64,000 nucleotides of DNA from positions 806,001-870,000 of the forward strand of contig NZ_CP028136.1 of NCBI RefSeq assembly GCF_003024155.1, read 5' to 3'. Every line of letters begins with the position of its first letter. Positions within the stretch are counted from its first letter, which is position 1. A program made the position numbers and the translations under genes. Source of the stretch: Christiangramia fulva (lineage in GTDB: Bacteria > Bacteroidota > Bacteroidia > Flavobacteriales > Flavobacteriaceae). The notes under the pieces were generated by a model. It was not told the origin of the DNA and did no database searches. It saw only the letters and a program-made list of their open reading frames with translations. Positions 27,522 through 36,565 of the stretch are shown here, in pieces.

Positions 27522-28370
27522 CTATGCTCCTACAATTTCGCCGCCATTAATATGAATCACCTGGCCCGTCATATAACTGCTGTCTTTACTGGCGAGAAAG
27601 ACATAGGCCGGACCTACTTCGCTTGGTTGCCCGGGACGTCCCATAGGTACTTTTTTTCCAAATCCGGAAACATCATCAAAGGTCGAAGGGATCAGCGGAG
27701 TCCATATGGGACCCGGAGCTACTCCGTTCACTCTAATTTTTCTTTCGACCAGCATTTTTGAAAGTGATCTGGTAAAACTGGTGATCGCTCCTTTGGTACT
27801 CGAATAATCCAGCAGGTGTTCGCTTCCCCGATAAGAGGTCACAGAAGTGGTATTGATAATTACCGAACCTTCTTTTAAATGTTTCAGTGCCTCTTTAACG
27901 ATGTAGAAATATGGATAAAGATTGTTTCTGAAAGTTTTTCTGAATTGCTCATTGCTCACTTCTTCCACTTCTTCTTTTGGAAATTGCATCGCGGCATTGT
28001 TGACCACGATATCAAGTTTTCCGAATGATTCGATAACTTTAGCAATTACTTCCCTGCTGAAGCCTTCCTCCTTCAGATCTCCTGAAACGATCATGCATTT
28101 TTTCCCCTCTTTCTCTACCAATTCTTTGGTTTCTGCCGCATCTTTGTCTTCATTCAGATAAACAATTGCCACATCGGCTCCTTCCCTGGCAAAATGAACG
28201 GCCACACTGCGACCAATTCCGCTGTCGCCTCCGGTGATCAATGCGGTCTTAGCTTTCAGCTTCTCACTTCCCTTATAATCATCACGAATAATTTCCGGCT
28301 CGGGACGCATTTTGAATTCGTCCCCCGGTTGCTTTTGATCCTGGTCTGGTACGTTGGTTGGTTTGCTCAT
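27522..28370 (-). CDS. YghA-like SDR family oxidoreductase (general stress type)
   Basis: A 282-residue SDR with the long N-terminal extension of the YghA/glucose-dehydrogenase-like group. The nucleotide loop TGGDSGIG is at residues 46-53, NNAA at 124-127, and the catalytic Tyr189 and Lys193 sit in YSSTK. The C-terminal MTGQVIHINGG is typical. Members are often encoded with catalase and general stress genes; here it heads an operon with DUF421, GntA-like, PaiB-like and LigD modules. I see no strong promoter box upstream. Confidence 0.93.
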   Translation of the reverse strand: MSKPTNVPDQDQKQPGDEFKMRPEPEIIRDDYKGSEKLKAKTALITGGDSGIGRSVAVHFAREGADVAIVYLNEDKDAAETKELVEKEGKKCMIVSGDLKEEGFSREVIAKVIESFGKLDIVVNNAAMQFPKEEVEEVSNEQFRKTFRNNLYPYFYIVKEALKHLKEGSVIINTTSVTSYRGSEHLLDYSSTKGAITSFTRSLSKMLVERKIRVNGVAPGPIWTPLIPSTFDDVSGFGKKVPMGRPGQPSEVGPAYVFLASKDSSYMTGQVIHINGGEIVGA

Positions 28371-28563
28371 ATTTCATCATTTAATTATACATTCATTCAA
28401 TACATTTGCATCGGATAAATAATAATTTCATAACCTGAATTCATCTAAAGTCCCATAAATTACAATGCTTTTCAGCCAAATAAATGTTAAGCTATCTTAA
28501 GCCTTTGTAAATTTTACGAACTTCATTCTTTTAGCGTTAACAGCTGAATCAAAAACAGTCAAA

Positions 28564-29289
28564 ATGACAAATTTTAGCAGACCATTTTTGAAGATAGGCC
28601 ATCGTGGAGCAAAAGGCCTTCTAGCCGAAAATACTCTTGATAGTATTCAAAAGGCGCTGGAAATTGGCGTGGATATGATAGAGATCGATGTGCATAAATG
28701 TGCCAGCGGCGAGCTTTGGGTCATTCACGATTTCACGCTTGACCGCACTACTGATGGAAGTGGGGAAATTGCCAAACGGCCGGCAGATGTCATTCGAAAA
28801 CTTAAGGTGGAAGGCCATTTTAAAATCCCGTTGCTTACCGAGGTTCTCGACCTCATTGAAGGTAAATGCGCGATCAATATTGAGCTGAAGGGCCTGAATA
28901 CGGCAGGCCCGGTTTGTAAGGAAGTTCAGAAAAGGATCGCTGCCAGAAACTGGCAATATGACGATTTTCTTATTTCCAGTTTTCAGATGAATGAACTTTT
29001 TAAGGTTCGCCAATTCGATCAGGATGTTCCCGTCGCGGTGCTGAGTAAAGCCAGCGTTCCCGAAGCTATCGAATATGGTAAAAAACTCAAGGCTTCTGCC
29101 ATTCATCCTTCGCTCGGGATCATTACCCGGGATAACACCAAACTCTGTCATGAGGAGGGTTTTAAAGTAAATGTTTGGACGGTAAACGAGCGCAACGACA
29201 TTCTGAGAATGATCGATTTTGGCGTTGACGGGATCATTTCAGATTACCCGAACAGGCTTCATAATCCGCTGCTCAGTCTCAAGCCCTGA
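28564..29289 (+). CDS. glycerophosphodiester phosphodiesterase
   Basis: A 241-residue GDPD-family enzyme that hydrolyses glycerophosphodiesters to glycerol-3-phosphate and alcohol. The active-site pattern is His13-Arg14 (GHRGAKG), Glu22-Asn23-Thr24, Glu40 and Asp42 (MIEIDVH), and His55 (VIHDFTLDRTTDG). There is no signal peptide, so it is probably cytoplasmic. The 193-base intergenic region shared with the divergent SDR operon holds no other gene. Confidence 0.94.
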   Translation: MTNFSRPFLKIGHRGAKGLLAENTLDSIQKALEIGVDMIEIDVHKCASGELWVIHDFTLDRTTDGSGEIAKRPADVIRKLKVEGHFKIPLLTEVLDLIEGKCAINIELKGLNTAGPVCKEVQKRIAARNWQYDDFLISSFQMNELFKVRQFDQDVPVAVLSKASVPEAIEYGKKLKASAIHPSLGIITRDNTKLCHEEGFKVNVWTVNERNDILRMIDFGVDGIISDYPNRLHNPLLSLKP

Positions 29290-29299
29290 TAATTCTTCT

Positions 29300-29307
29300 T
29301 ATTTTTG
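29300..29307 (+). promoter_or_regulatory. -7 promoter element for the BaiN-like gene
   Basis: TATTTTTG matches TAnnTTTG exactly, 25 bases before the TTG start at 29332. It overlaps an upstream in-frame TTG (29305), which argues that this upstream codon is not the start. Confidence 0.55.
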
Positions 29308-29331
29308 TGGCTTCGGAAAAATTCTGCTGAT

Positions 29332-30558
29332 TTGAACAAATATGACATTATTATCGTGGGTGGAGGTGCCGCGGGATTCTTTACGGCAATCAATGCCGCT
29401 GAAAATGCTCCCGGTAAAAAAATCCTGATCCTGGAAAGAGGAAAAGAAACGCTTCAAAAAGTCCGAATTTCGGGTGGAGGACGTTGCAATGTCACTCATG
29501 CCGAATTCATTCCCTCTGAACTTGTGCAAAAATATCCGAGAGGTGAGAAAGAACTGCTCGGACCTTTTCACAAATTCATGTCCGGAGACACCATCGCGTG
29601 GTTTGAAAAACGAGGCGTTGAACTAAAAACCGAAGAAGACGGCAGGATGTTTCCAACCACCGATAATTCCCAGACTATTATCGATTGTTTTCAAAAAGAA
29701 TGTTCCCGGCTGAACATTGAAATCAAAAAAGGCCAGACTCTGAAAAAACTATCAAAAAAAGATAATTTTTGGGTTCTTCAAACACAGTCTGACGAATTTC
29801 AGTCGGAAAAGATCATGCTCGCCACCGGCAGCAATTCGAAGGTCTGGGATCTGCTCAAATCTATGGGGCATACCATCATAGATCCGGTTCCTTCCCTGTT
29901 CACCTTCAACATAATAGATAAAAGAATTGAAGGTATTCATGGCATTTCTACCTATGCCGAAGTGAAAGTTGAAAACACCCAAATGGAAAGTGACGGACCT
30001 CTTTTGATCACCCACTGGGGCATGAGCGGACCGGCCATCCTGAAACTTTCCGCATGGGGAGCAAGAGAACTAAATGCCCTGGTTTACAATTTCAGGATCA
30101 AAGTGAATTGGACACCGGAATTTTCTTCCGAAGAAATGCTGGAAAAATTAAAAGAAATGAAATTTGAACTTTCCAGGCAGTTTGTTTTCACCAGGCCTCA
30201 TTTTGAACTTCCAAAAAGGTTATGGCAAAAACTGGTACTGGCGGCAGATATTCAGGAACAAACAAACTGGGCCGACCTCAACAAAAACCAGCTTGAAAAA
30301 CTGGCTTTAGAACTTACCGATGCTACTTTTCAGGTGAACGGAAAAAGCACTTTTAAAGAAGAGTTTGTAACTGCGGGCGGGATTGATTTAAAAGAAGTCG
30401 ATTTTCAGACATTTGAAAGCAAACTCCATAAAAATATTTATTTCGCGGGTGAAATCTTAAATATAGATGCGATCACCGGCGGTTTTAATTTTCAAAATGC
30501 CTGGACTGGAGCATACGTGGCGGCCAAAGCCATGACTTCTGAATTTGCGAGGTTTTAA
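29332..30558 (+). CDS. BaiN/HI0933-family flavoprotein oxidoreductase
   Basis: A protein of about 408 residues with an N-terminal FAD-binding loop VGGGAAGFFTAINAA and the family-specific SGGGRCNVTHAEF segment, ending in the FAGEILNIDAITGGFNFQNAWTGAY signature. The HI0933/BaiN family uses FAD and NAD(P)H; the physiological substrate is usually unknown. The start is taken as TTG 29332 (NKYDIIIVGGG), as an upstream TTG lies inside a promoter element. It ends 45 bases before mvaD. Confidence 0.92.
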   Translation: MNKYDIIIVGGGAAGFFTAINAAENAPGKKILILERGKETLQKVRISGGGRCNVTHAEFIPSELVQKYPRGEKELLGPFHKFMSGDTIAWFEKRGVELKTEEDGRMFPTTDNSQTIIDCFQKECSRLNIEIKKGQTLKKLSKKDNFWVLQTQSDEFQSEKIMLATGSNSKVWDLLKSMGHTIIDPVPSLFTFNIIDKRIEGIHGISTYAEVKVENTQMESDGPLLITHWGMSGPAILKLSAWGARELNALVYNFRIKVNWTPEFSSEEMLEKLKEMKFELSRQFVFTRPHFELPKRLWQKLVLAADIQEQTNWADLNKNQLEKLALELTDATFQVNGKSTFKEEFVTAGGIDLKEVDFQTFESKLHKNIYFAGEILNIDAITGGFNFQNAWTGAYVAAKAMTSEFARF

Positions 30559-30580
30559 GAATGATCAATACATAAAAGTT

Positions 30581-30588
30581 TAACTTTG
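30581..30588 (+). promoter_or_regulatory. -7 promoter element for mvaD
   Basis: TAACTTTG is an exact TAnnTTTG match, 16 bases before ATG 30604, so the leader would be very short. No good -33 box is seen. Confidence 0.5.
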
Positions 30589-30603
30589 GCAAAAATTTCA
30601 ACG

Positions 30604-31701
30604 ATGTCCGAAAAGGATTTTATCCCAAAGGGAAAGTCGGAAAAAGCGGAAAAAGGGGAAATCACCTGGCAATCACCCAGTAATATTGCCCTGGTAAAAT
30701 ACTGGGGGAAGAAACAAAACCAGATTCCGGCTAATCCTTCCATAAGTTTTACGCTTTCGAATTGTCATAGCACGACCACCTTAAAATTTGCAGAAAAAGA
30801 AGAGGCTTCTAAAAATTTTGATTTCAGCTTTTATTTCGAAGGCAAAAAGAAGGAAGAATTCCGGCCAAAAATCCAGCAGTTCTTCGAGCGAATTGAAAAT
30901 TACTGTCCGTATATAAAAGAGTATCGTTTCGAGATCCATAGTGAAAATTCTTTTCCTCATAGCAGCGGAATTGCTTCCTCAGCAAGTGGAATGAGTGCTC
31001 TGGCGCTTTGCCTGATGTCACTGGAAAAACAAATTTATCCTGATACTTCCGAAGAATTTTTTCGGAAAAAAGCTTCTTTTCTAGCTCGCTTGGGTTCGGG
31101 AAGCGCTTGCCGGAGCATCGAAGGCGGACTCGTGGTTTGGGGAGAACACCCGGAAATTGAGAATTCATCTAATCTTTTCGGAATTTCATATCCATACGAA
31201 GTTGCTCCTGTTTTCAAAACCTACAAAGACACTATTTTACTTGTAGACAAAGGCGAAAAAACTGTAAGTAGCACAGTGGGCCATGATTTGATGCACGGCC
31301 ACCCTTATGCTGACAGCCGTTTCGATCAGGCGAATGAAAATTTGAGAAAACTGAAGCAAATTCTGAAATCGGGAGATTTGGAAGAATTCATAAAAATAGT
31401 TGAAAGCGAAGCGCTGAGCCTGCACGCGATGATGATGAGCAGCCTGCCTTATTTTATCCTGATGAAACCCAATACGCTCGAAATTATCAACCGAATCTGG
31501 GAATATCGAAAATCGAAAAATATTCCTGTTTGCTTTACGCTCGACGCCGGTGCGAACGTACATTTGCTATATCCGCAAGAAAATGAATCACAAGTTTTAG
31601 AATTCATTAAGAATGAGCTTGTTGCGTATTGTCAAAAAGGGCATTACATTTGCGACGAAGTTGGTATTGGCGCAAGAAAATTGACAATGGACAATGGATA
31701 A
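30604..31701 (+). CDS. mvaD: diphosphomevalonate decarboxylase
   Basis: GHMP-family enzyme of about 365 residues that makes isopentenyl diphosphate from mevalonate diphosphate with ATP. It shows PSNIALVKYWGKK near residue 25, the phosphate loop HSSGIASSASGMSALAL and the GSGSACRSIEGG segment. The start is ATG 30604, because an in-frame TTG further up lies in the promoter box. The last codons (encoding LTMDNG) and the stop codon fall within the left inverted repeat of a cassette (31677-32093), so the natural C-terminus seems to have been replaced. Mevalonate kinase and UbiA genes follow the cassette. Confidence 0.94.
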   Translation: MSEKDFIPKGKSEKAEKGEITWQSPSNIALVKYWGKKQNQIPANPSISFTLSNCHSTTTLKFAEKEEASKNFDFSFYFEGKKKEEFRPKIQQFFERIENYCPYIKEYRFEIHSENSFPHSSGIASSASGMSALALCLMSLEKQIYPDTSEEFFRKKASFLARLGSGSACRSIEGGLVVWGEHPEIENSSNLFGISYPYEVAPVFKTYKDTILLVDKGEKTVSSTVGHDLMHGHPYADSRFDQANENLRKLKQILKSGDLEEFIKIVESEALSLHAMMMSSLPYFILMKPNTLEIINRIWEYRKSKNIPVCFTLDAGANVHLLYPQENESQVLEFIKNELVAYCQKGHYICDEVGIGARKLTMDNG

Positions 31702-32093
31702 TTAACAATGCTAAAAGAGAATATCATAAAATCTAAGAGTTTTTTATTCTCGGTTAAAGTTGTTACTTTGTATAAGTTATTAGTTTCTGAAAAGAAGGAA
31801 TTTGTAATGTCCAAACAGTTATTGAGATCTGGCACTGCAATTGGAGCATTAGTAAGGGAATCAGAACATGCAGAAAGCAGGCAGGATTTTATCCATAAGT
31901 TGTCAATTGGTCTTAAAGAAGCTAATGAAACTGAATACTGGATTGATTTATTAAATGCCTCAGATTTTTTAGACCATGATCAATACCAAAATTTCAAAAA
32001 AGACATACAGGAAATTTTGAGATTACTTGTTTCAATTATAAAAACGTCAAAACAGAAGTAATTTTCAATTTTCCATTATCAATTGTCAATTTT
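31677..32093. mobile_element. 417-bp inverted-repeat cassette carrying a four-helix-bundle gene
   Basis: The two 33-base ends (31677-31709 and 32061-32093) are inverted repeats matching at 28 of 33 positions; both outer ends read AAAATTGACAAT going inward. They enclose a single gene for a four-helix-bundle protein, whose start codon overlaps the left end and whose stop touches the right end. The left end supplies the 3' end of mvaD, and the right end stops 6 bases before the mevalonate kinase ATG. I see no target duplication. The layout resembles the intervening sequences known from 23S rRNA genes. Confidence 0.65.
31708..32061 (+). CDS. four helix bundle protein (S23/IVP family)
   Basis: A 117-residue all-helical protein. 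The motif SKQLLRSGTAIGALVRESEHAESRQDFIHKL and the later KEANETEYWIDLL belong to the family first known as the 23S rRNA intervening-sequence protein, and related to the Avd protein of diversity-generating retroelements. No reverse transcriptase or variable repeat is nearby. The gene fills a cassette bounded by inverted repeats and lies within the mevalonate operon. Function unknown; nucleic-acid binding is suggested by its family. Confidence 0.9.
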   Translation: MLKENIIKSKSFLFSVKVVTLYKLLVSEKKEFVMSKQLLRSGTAIGALVRESEHAESRQDFIHKLSIGLKEANETEYWIDLLNASDFLDHDQYQNFKKDIQEILRLLVSIIKTSKQK

Positions 32094-32099
32094 ATACTT

Positions 32100-33038
32100 A
32101 TGAAAGGACCTCTATTTTATTCAAAAATCCTTCTCTTCGGAGAATACGGGATCATTAAGGATTCCAAAGGTCTGTCGATTCCTTATAATTTTTACAATGG
32201 CGCTTTGAAAGTAGAAGAAAACCTCAGCGACACTGCAAAAAAATCGAATGAAAATCTTCGGAAATTTACAGCTTACCTGGAGACTCTTCAGCAAAATAAT
32301 CCGCAGCTGGTCCAGTTCGATCTGGAGGCTTTAAGGAAAGATATTGAACGTGGAATGTACTTCGACTCCAGCATCCCTCAGGGATACGGAGTGGGAAGCA
32401 GCGGTGCTTTGGTAGCGGCCATTTACGATAAATATGCGAATGATAAGATCACGGTTTTGGAAAACCTTACCCGTGATAAACTCCTGAAGCTGAAAAAGAT
32501 TTTTGGTGAAATGGAATCTTTTTTCCACGGAAAATCATCGGGACTGGACCCTCTGAATTCTTACCTCAGCATTCCTATTCTGATCAATTCCAAAGAAAAT
32601 ATTGAACCTGCCGGTATTCCTTCTCAAACCGAAAACGGAACAGGTGCCGTTTTTCTTTTAGACAGCGGTACAGTAGGAGAAACCGGGCCTATGGTGAGTA
32701 TTTTCATGGAAAATATGAAGCAGGAGCCATTTAGAAAAATGGTAAAAGATCAATTTGTAAAACATACTGATGCCTGCGTGGACGATTTTCTGAAGGGTGA
32801 TGTAAAATCGCTGTTCAAAAATGTTAAAAAACTCTCCCATACGGTACTCGATAACTTCAAACCTATGATCCCCTCTCAATTCCACAAGCTTTGGAAAAAA
32901 GGGATCGAAACCAACGATTATTACCTCAAACTTTGTGGTTCGGGTGGTGGTGGCTATATTCTTGGTTTCACCGAAGATATAGAGAAAGCCCGAAAAGCAC
33001 TTAAAGGATATAATTTAGAAGTGGTTTACAACTTCTAA
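32100..33038 (+). CDS. mevalonate kinase-like GHMP kinase
   Basis: A 312-residue GHMP kinase. The N-terminus KILLFGEYGIIKDSKGLSIP is the mevalonate-kinase type; the ATP loop is PQGYGVGSSGALVAAIY, and the third motif is KLCGSGGGGYILGF. A conserved Asp in SSGLDPLNS is the likely base. With diphosphomevalonate decarboxylase just upstream it would feed the mevalonate route to isopentenyl diphosphate. No phosphomevalonate kinase is in the window. Confidence 0.92.
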   Translation: MKGPLFYSKILLFGEYGIIKDSKGLSIPYNFYNGALKVEENLSDTAKKSNENLRKFTAYLETLQQNNPQLVQFDLEALRKDIERGMYFDSSIPQGYGVGSSGALVAAIYDKYANDKITVLENLTRDKLLKLKKIFGEMESFFHGKSSGLDPLNSYLSIPILINSKENIEPAGIPSQTENGTGAVFLLDSGTVGETGPMVSIFMENMKQEPFRKMVKDQFVKHTDACVDDFLKGDVKSLFKNVKKLSHTVLDNFKPMIPSQFHKLWKKGIETNDYYLKLCGSGGGGYILGFTEDIEKARKALKGYNLEVVYNF

Positions 33039-33048
33039 ATTTCGCCCA

Positions 33049-33954
33049 ATGGCAAGTATTTCCAATAAACGCCTGCTACTGAAAATTCTGAGTCTATTTT
33101 CGGTGGTTCGAGGTTATAATATCCTGGTGGTAATTATCGCCCAGTACATGGCCTCGGCCTTTATCCTGGCCCACGACCGACCGCTTCGGGAAATCCTGTT
33201 TGATACCAACCTGTTTTTTTTGATCCTTGCTTCAGCGAGTACTATCGCCTCAGGTTACATCATCAATAATTTTTACGACAGCGAAAAAGACCTTATCAAC
33301 AGGCCCAAAAAGACGATGCTCGACCGCGTGATAAGCCAGCGCACGAAACTTTCGGTTTATTTTATGCTGAATTTCGCCACGATCTTTTTTGCCAGTTATG
33401 TCTCTTTTAGGGCCGTGGTTTTCTTTTCAATTTACATCTTTGCGATCTGGCTTTATTCCTATAGGCTAAAAAGGATTCTTTTTGTTGGAAACCTGGTGGC
33501 TTCGGTACTTACCATCACTCCTTTCTTTGTCGTTTTTGTGTATTACAAGAATTTTGAAACGGTGATTTTCATCCACGCCATGTTCCTATATTTAATGATC
33601 GTAATGCGGGAACTGGTTAAAGATCTGGAAAATATGCAGGGCGATCTCGCTCAGAACTATCACACCATCCCGCTGGTATATGGCGAAAAATGGAGCAAAT
33701 TTTTTTTAACCTGCTGCGCGATACTGGCGTTGTTTCCAATTTATCTTTTGGTGACCAGGTTTGAAATCGGCCAGATGAATATTTATTTCTATGCTTCAGT
33801 AATACTCTTATTTATTTTTCTATTGCTCCTCTATTTCAGCCGCGCAAAATGGCAGTACCTGCTTTTACATAATATTCTTAAACTGATCATTGTGGCAGGT
33901 GTTTTCAGCATCCTCTTAATCGATGTAAATGAAGTGCTCAACCGTGTCTTTTAG
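33049..33954 (+). CDS. UbiA family prenyltransferase
   Basis: A 301-residue membrane protein with about eight to nine helices. The first Asp-rich motif is NNFYDSEKDLINRP (residues 73-86), and the second is LVKDLENMQGD. These bind prenyl diphosphate through magnesium. In Bacteroidota mevalonate operons this member is usually named a geranylgeranylglycerol-phosphate geranylgeranyltransferase-like protein; menaquinone or another prenylated product is also possible. It begins 10 bases after the mevalonate kinase gene and is presumably co-transcribed. Confidence 0.9.
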   Translation: MASISNKRLLLKILSLFSVVRGYNILVVIIAQYMASAFILAHDRPLREILFDTNLFFLILASASTIASGYIINNFYDSEKDLINRPKKTMLDRVISQRTKLSVYFMLNFATIFFASYVSFRAVVFFSIYIFAIWLYSYRLKRILFVGNLVASVLTITPFFVVFVYYKNFETVIFIHAMFLYLMIVMRELVKDLENMQGDLAQNYHTIPLVYGEKWSKFFLTCCAILALFPIYLLVTRFEIGQMNIYFYASVILLFIFLLLLYFSRAKWQYLLLHNILKLIIVAGVFSILLIDVNEVLNRVF

Positions 33955-33989
33955 CTAATTTCCTCATTTTTAAAACTTTTCCTAATAAC

Positions 33990-34021
33990 TTGGCAGCATC
34001 GACAGCGATCATGTATCTTTG
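33990..34021 (+). promoter_or_regulatory. consensus Bacteroidetes promoter for the RluB-like gene
   Basis: A -33 TTG at 33990-33992 and a -7 TATCTTTG at 34014-34021 are separated by 21 bases. The ATG follows 15 bases after the -7 box. Confidence 0.75.
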
Positions 34022-34036
34022 CAAAAAATTTGCGAT

Positions 34037-34876
34037 ATGAGCAGAAACTCAAAGGATTCAGAAAGTAAATACAGCGGAAGACAGGGCGGTGGAAAACGCA
34101 AAAAATCTTACGCGCGGGGAAATGCTCCTATTAAGAAGAAGATGGAAAAAAGTCCGCTTTCCAACCAGGAAGGTATTAGGCTGAATAAATATATCGCAAA
34201 TTCGGGTATCTGTTCCCGTCGTGAAGCCGATGTGTATATCGCCGCCGGAAACGTTACCGTTAACGGTGAAGTAGTTACCGAAATGGGACATCGCGTTCAG
34301 CTTACCGATGATGTTCGTTTTGATGGCCGAAGGTTGAATCCTGAAAAACCCGAATACATTTTACTTAATAAACCTGCCGGCTTTTTCGTTACCGGAAACC
34401 CCGAAATGGGGGGGCGTACCGTCATGGAACTTATCTCCAAGGCTACCAAAGCAAAAGTGGCTCCGGTAGGCAAACTTGACAACAAGGCAAAAGGATTGTT
34501 GCTTTTTACCAATGATGGAACCCTCGCCAAGAAACTCGCTAAACCTAAAAGCGGAATTCGCCAGATCTATGAGGTAAAACTCAATAAGAACCTCAGTAAC
34601 GAAGACCTGGAAACGATTAAAAAAGGAGTTTACATTGAAGGCTCAAAGGTTCCCGTAACCGATATTAGTTTTATCGATAACAAACCTCATGATGAAGTGG
34701 GCCTGGAGATCAATAGCATCAGGGAACATATAGTAACACGAATCTTTAAGAGCCTGGGCTATGAAGTGGAAAGCCTGGACCGTGTGGTTTTTGGCGGACT
34801 CACAAAAAAAGATCTGCCAAGAGGCCGATCGAGGTCCCTCACTCAGCAGGAGGTAATCAATCTGGGAATGCTCTAA
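34037..34876 (+). CDS. RluB/RsuA-type pseudouridine synthase
   Basis: An rRNA pseudouridine synthase of about 279 residues. A basic, low-complexity N-terminal stretch of about 45 residues is followed by an S4 RNA-binding domain (IRLNKYIANSGICSRREADVYI) and the catalytic domain with GKLDNKAKGLLLFTNDG, where the Asp is the nucleophile. The uridine target is probably in 23S rRNA (RluB-like) but could be 16S (RsuA-like) or RluE/F-like. The start is ATG 34037, just after a consensus promoter that overlaps an in-frame TTG. Confidence 0.92.
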   Translation: MSRNSKDSESKYSGRQGGGKRKKSYARGNAPIKKKMEKSPLSNQEGIRLNKYIANSGICSRREADVYIAAGNVTVNGEVVTEMGHRVQLTDDVRFDGRRLNPEKPEYILLNKPAGFFVTGNPEMGGRTVMELISKATKAKVAPVGKLDNKAKGLLLFTNDGTLAKKLAKPKSGIRQIYEVKLNKNLSNEDLETIKKGVYIEGSKVPVTDISFIDNKPHDEVGLEINSIREHIVTRIFKSLGYEVESLDRVVFGGLTKKDLPRGRSRSLTQQEVINLGML

Positions 34877-35118
34877 AATTTTTTAGCTGGTAATTCCCTT
34901 TTTTTAATACTTTTATCCTGTCAAATAAATTGAAGCAGGTAAATTTCCCTGTTTCCATTCCAATTTATGAATTGAAAAGGAATCTTTCTTACTTAATCAG
35001 TTCTTCCCGGGCTACTGCATCCGGCAGCTTTCGTTTTCTTAACATTAATTTACCAATCGATTTTTTTGACCCTATAAATTATTCTCTAATTTTTAGCTTT
35101 TAAAATCTATATAAAAAA

Positions 35119-36522
35119 TTGAATACAAAGTATAGCGACCTGATAGACCAGACCTATTATTTCCCCCAGGAAGAATTTACTTTAGATGGCACCGAACTTA
35201 GATTTCACGATATCGATCTTATGGATCTCGTGGAAAAATATGGAGCGCCACTTAAGTTCACCTATCTTCCCAAAATTTCAGAAAATATCAATCGAGCAAA
35301 AGGATGGTTTAAAAATGCCATTGAAAAGCATGATTATAAGGGTTCTTATAATTATTGTTATTGCACGAAAAGCTCTCATTTCCAGCATGTACTGAATGAA
35401 GCTCTCAAAAATGATATTCATATTGAAACCTCTTCTGCTTTCGACATCAATATTGTTGAAAAACTGAAAAAAAAGGGTAAGATTACCGATGATACCTGGG
35501 TGATCTGCAACGGTTTTAAAAGAGACATTTATGTTGATAACATCAGCCGCCTGATGAATGGAGGTCATAAAAAATGTCTTCCGATCATCGATAATTATGA
35601 GGAACTTGACCTTTTAACCGAAAAGATCAAGGGAAAATTCCAGGTAGGGATCAGAATTGCTTCAGAAGAAGAACCAAAATTCGAATTTTATACTTCACGT
35701 CTTGGGATTGGATATAAAGACATCGTTCCATTTTACAAAAAACAGATCAAGGATGATGAGCAAGTAGACCTGAGAATGCTCCATTTCTTCATCAATACCG
35801 GAATTCGCGACACCGCCTATTACTGGAATGAGCTTAATAAATGTATGAAGGTCTATATCAGTCTGAAAAGAATTTGCCCTACGCTTGATAGCTTAAATAT
35901 TGGTGGTGGCTTTCCTATAAAAAATTCGCTGGCATTCGATTATGACTATCAGTATATGGTGGAAGAGATCGTAAATCAAATTCAGCTTGCCTGTGAAGAG
36001 GCTGAAGTGGAAGCGCCAAACATTTTTACTGAATTCGGAAGTTTTACCGTTGGTGAAAGCGGCGGTGCTATCTATGAAATACTTTATCAGAAGCAGCAAA
36101 ACGACCGTGAAAAGTGGAATATGATCGATTCTTCTTTTATCACCACTTTACCCGATACCTGGGCGATAAGTAAGAAATTCGTAATGCTGGCCATCAATCG
36201 CTGGAATGATGAATACGAAAGGGTTTTGCTTGGCGGGCTTACTTGCGACAGCGATGATTATTACAACTCTGAGCAGCATACCAATGCCATCTATCTACCA
36301 AAATTCAAAAGGGAAAAACCTTTATACATCGGCTTTTTCAATACCGGGGCCTACCAGGATACCATTGGAGGTTTCGGCGGATTGCAGCACTGCCTTATTC
36401 CGCAGCCAAAACATGTATTAATCGATAAAGACAAAAACGGAAAAATCACAACCAAACTGTTCAGCGAACAGCAAAAAGCTGAAGACATGCTGAAAATTTT
36501 AGGCTATAATTCAACCAACTAA
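35119..36522 (+). CDS. speA: biosynthetic arginine decarboxylase (alanine-racemase fold)
   Basis: A 467-residue PLP enzyme that turns arginine into agmatine. The lysine that holds PLP is Lys84 in YNYCYCTKSSH; other conserved parts are LNIGGGFPIKNS, EFGSFTVGESG, and the active-site cysteine in LGGLTCDSDDYY. It is shorter than the E. coli SpeA (about 630) because it lacks that protein's insertions. The start is a TTG at 35119 (NTKYSDLIDQ). A 242-base region with a small hairpin (CTGC/GCAG near 35021) precedes it. Agmatinase and a deoxyhypusine-synthase-like gene follow. Confidence 0.9.
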   Translation: MNTKYSDLIDQTYYFPQEEFTLDGTELRFHDIDLMDLVEKYGAPLKFTYLPKISENINRAKGWFKNAIEKHDYKGSYNYCYCTKSSHFQHVLNEALKNDIHIETSSAFDINIVEKLKKKGKITDDTWVICNGFKRDIYVDNISRLMNGGHKKCLPIIDNYEELDLLTEKIKGKFQVGIRIASEEEPKFEFYTSRLGIGYKDIVPFYKKQIKDDEQVDLRMLHFFINTGIRDTAYYWNELNKCMKVYISLKRICPTLDSLNIGGGFPIKNSLAFDYDYQYMVEEIVNQIQLACEEAEVEAPNIFTEFGSFTVGESGGAIYEILYQKQQNDREKWNMIDSSFITTLPDTWAISKKFVMLAINRWNDEYERVLLGGLTCDSDDYYNSEQHTNAIYLPKFKREKPLYIGFFNTGAYQDTIGGFGGLQHCLIPQPKHVLIDKDKNGKITTKLFSEQQKAEDMLKILGYNSTN

Positions 36523-36529
36523 TTTTTTT

Positions 36530-36537
36530 TACCTTTA
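36530..36537 (+). promoter_or_regulatory. -7-like box before speB
   Basis: TACCTTTA, one base off TAnnTTTG, lies 28 bases before ATG 36566. A secondary promoter inside the polyamine unit is possible, but there is no clear -33 box. Confidence 0.3.
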
Positions 36538-36565
36538 AAAAAACAAAACAACCAATTAATTGATT

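Noticed and set aside
31708..32061. The four-helix-bundle gene as the Avd protein of a diversity-generating retroelement
   Set aside because: There is no reverse transcriptase gene, template repeat or variable repeat nearby.
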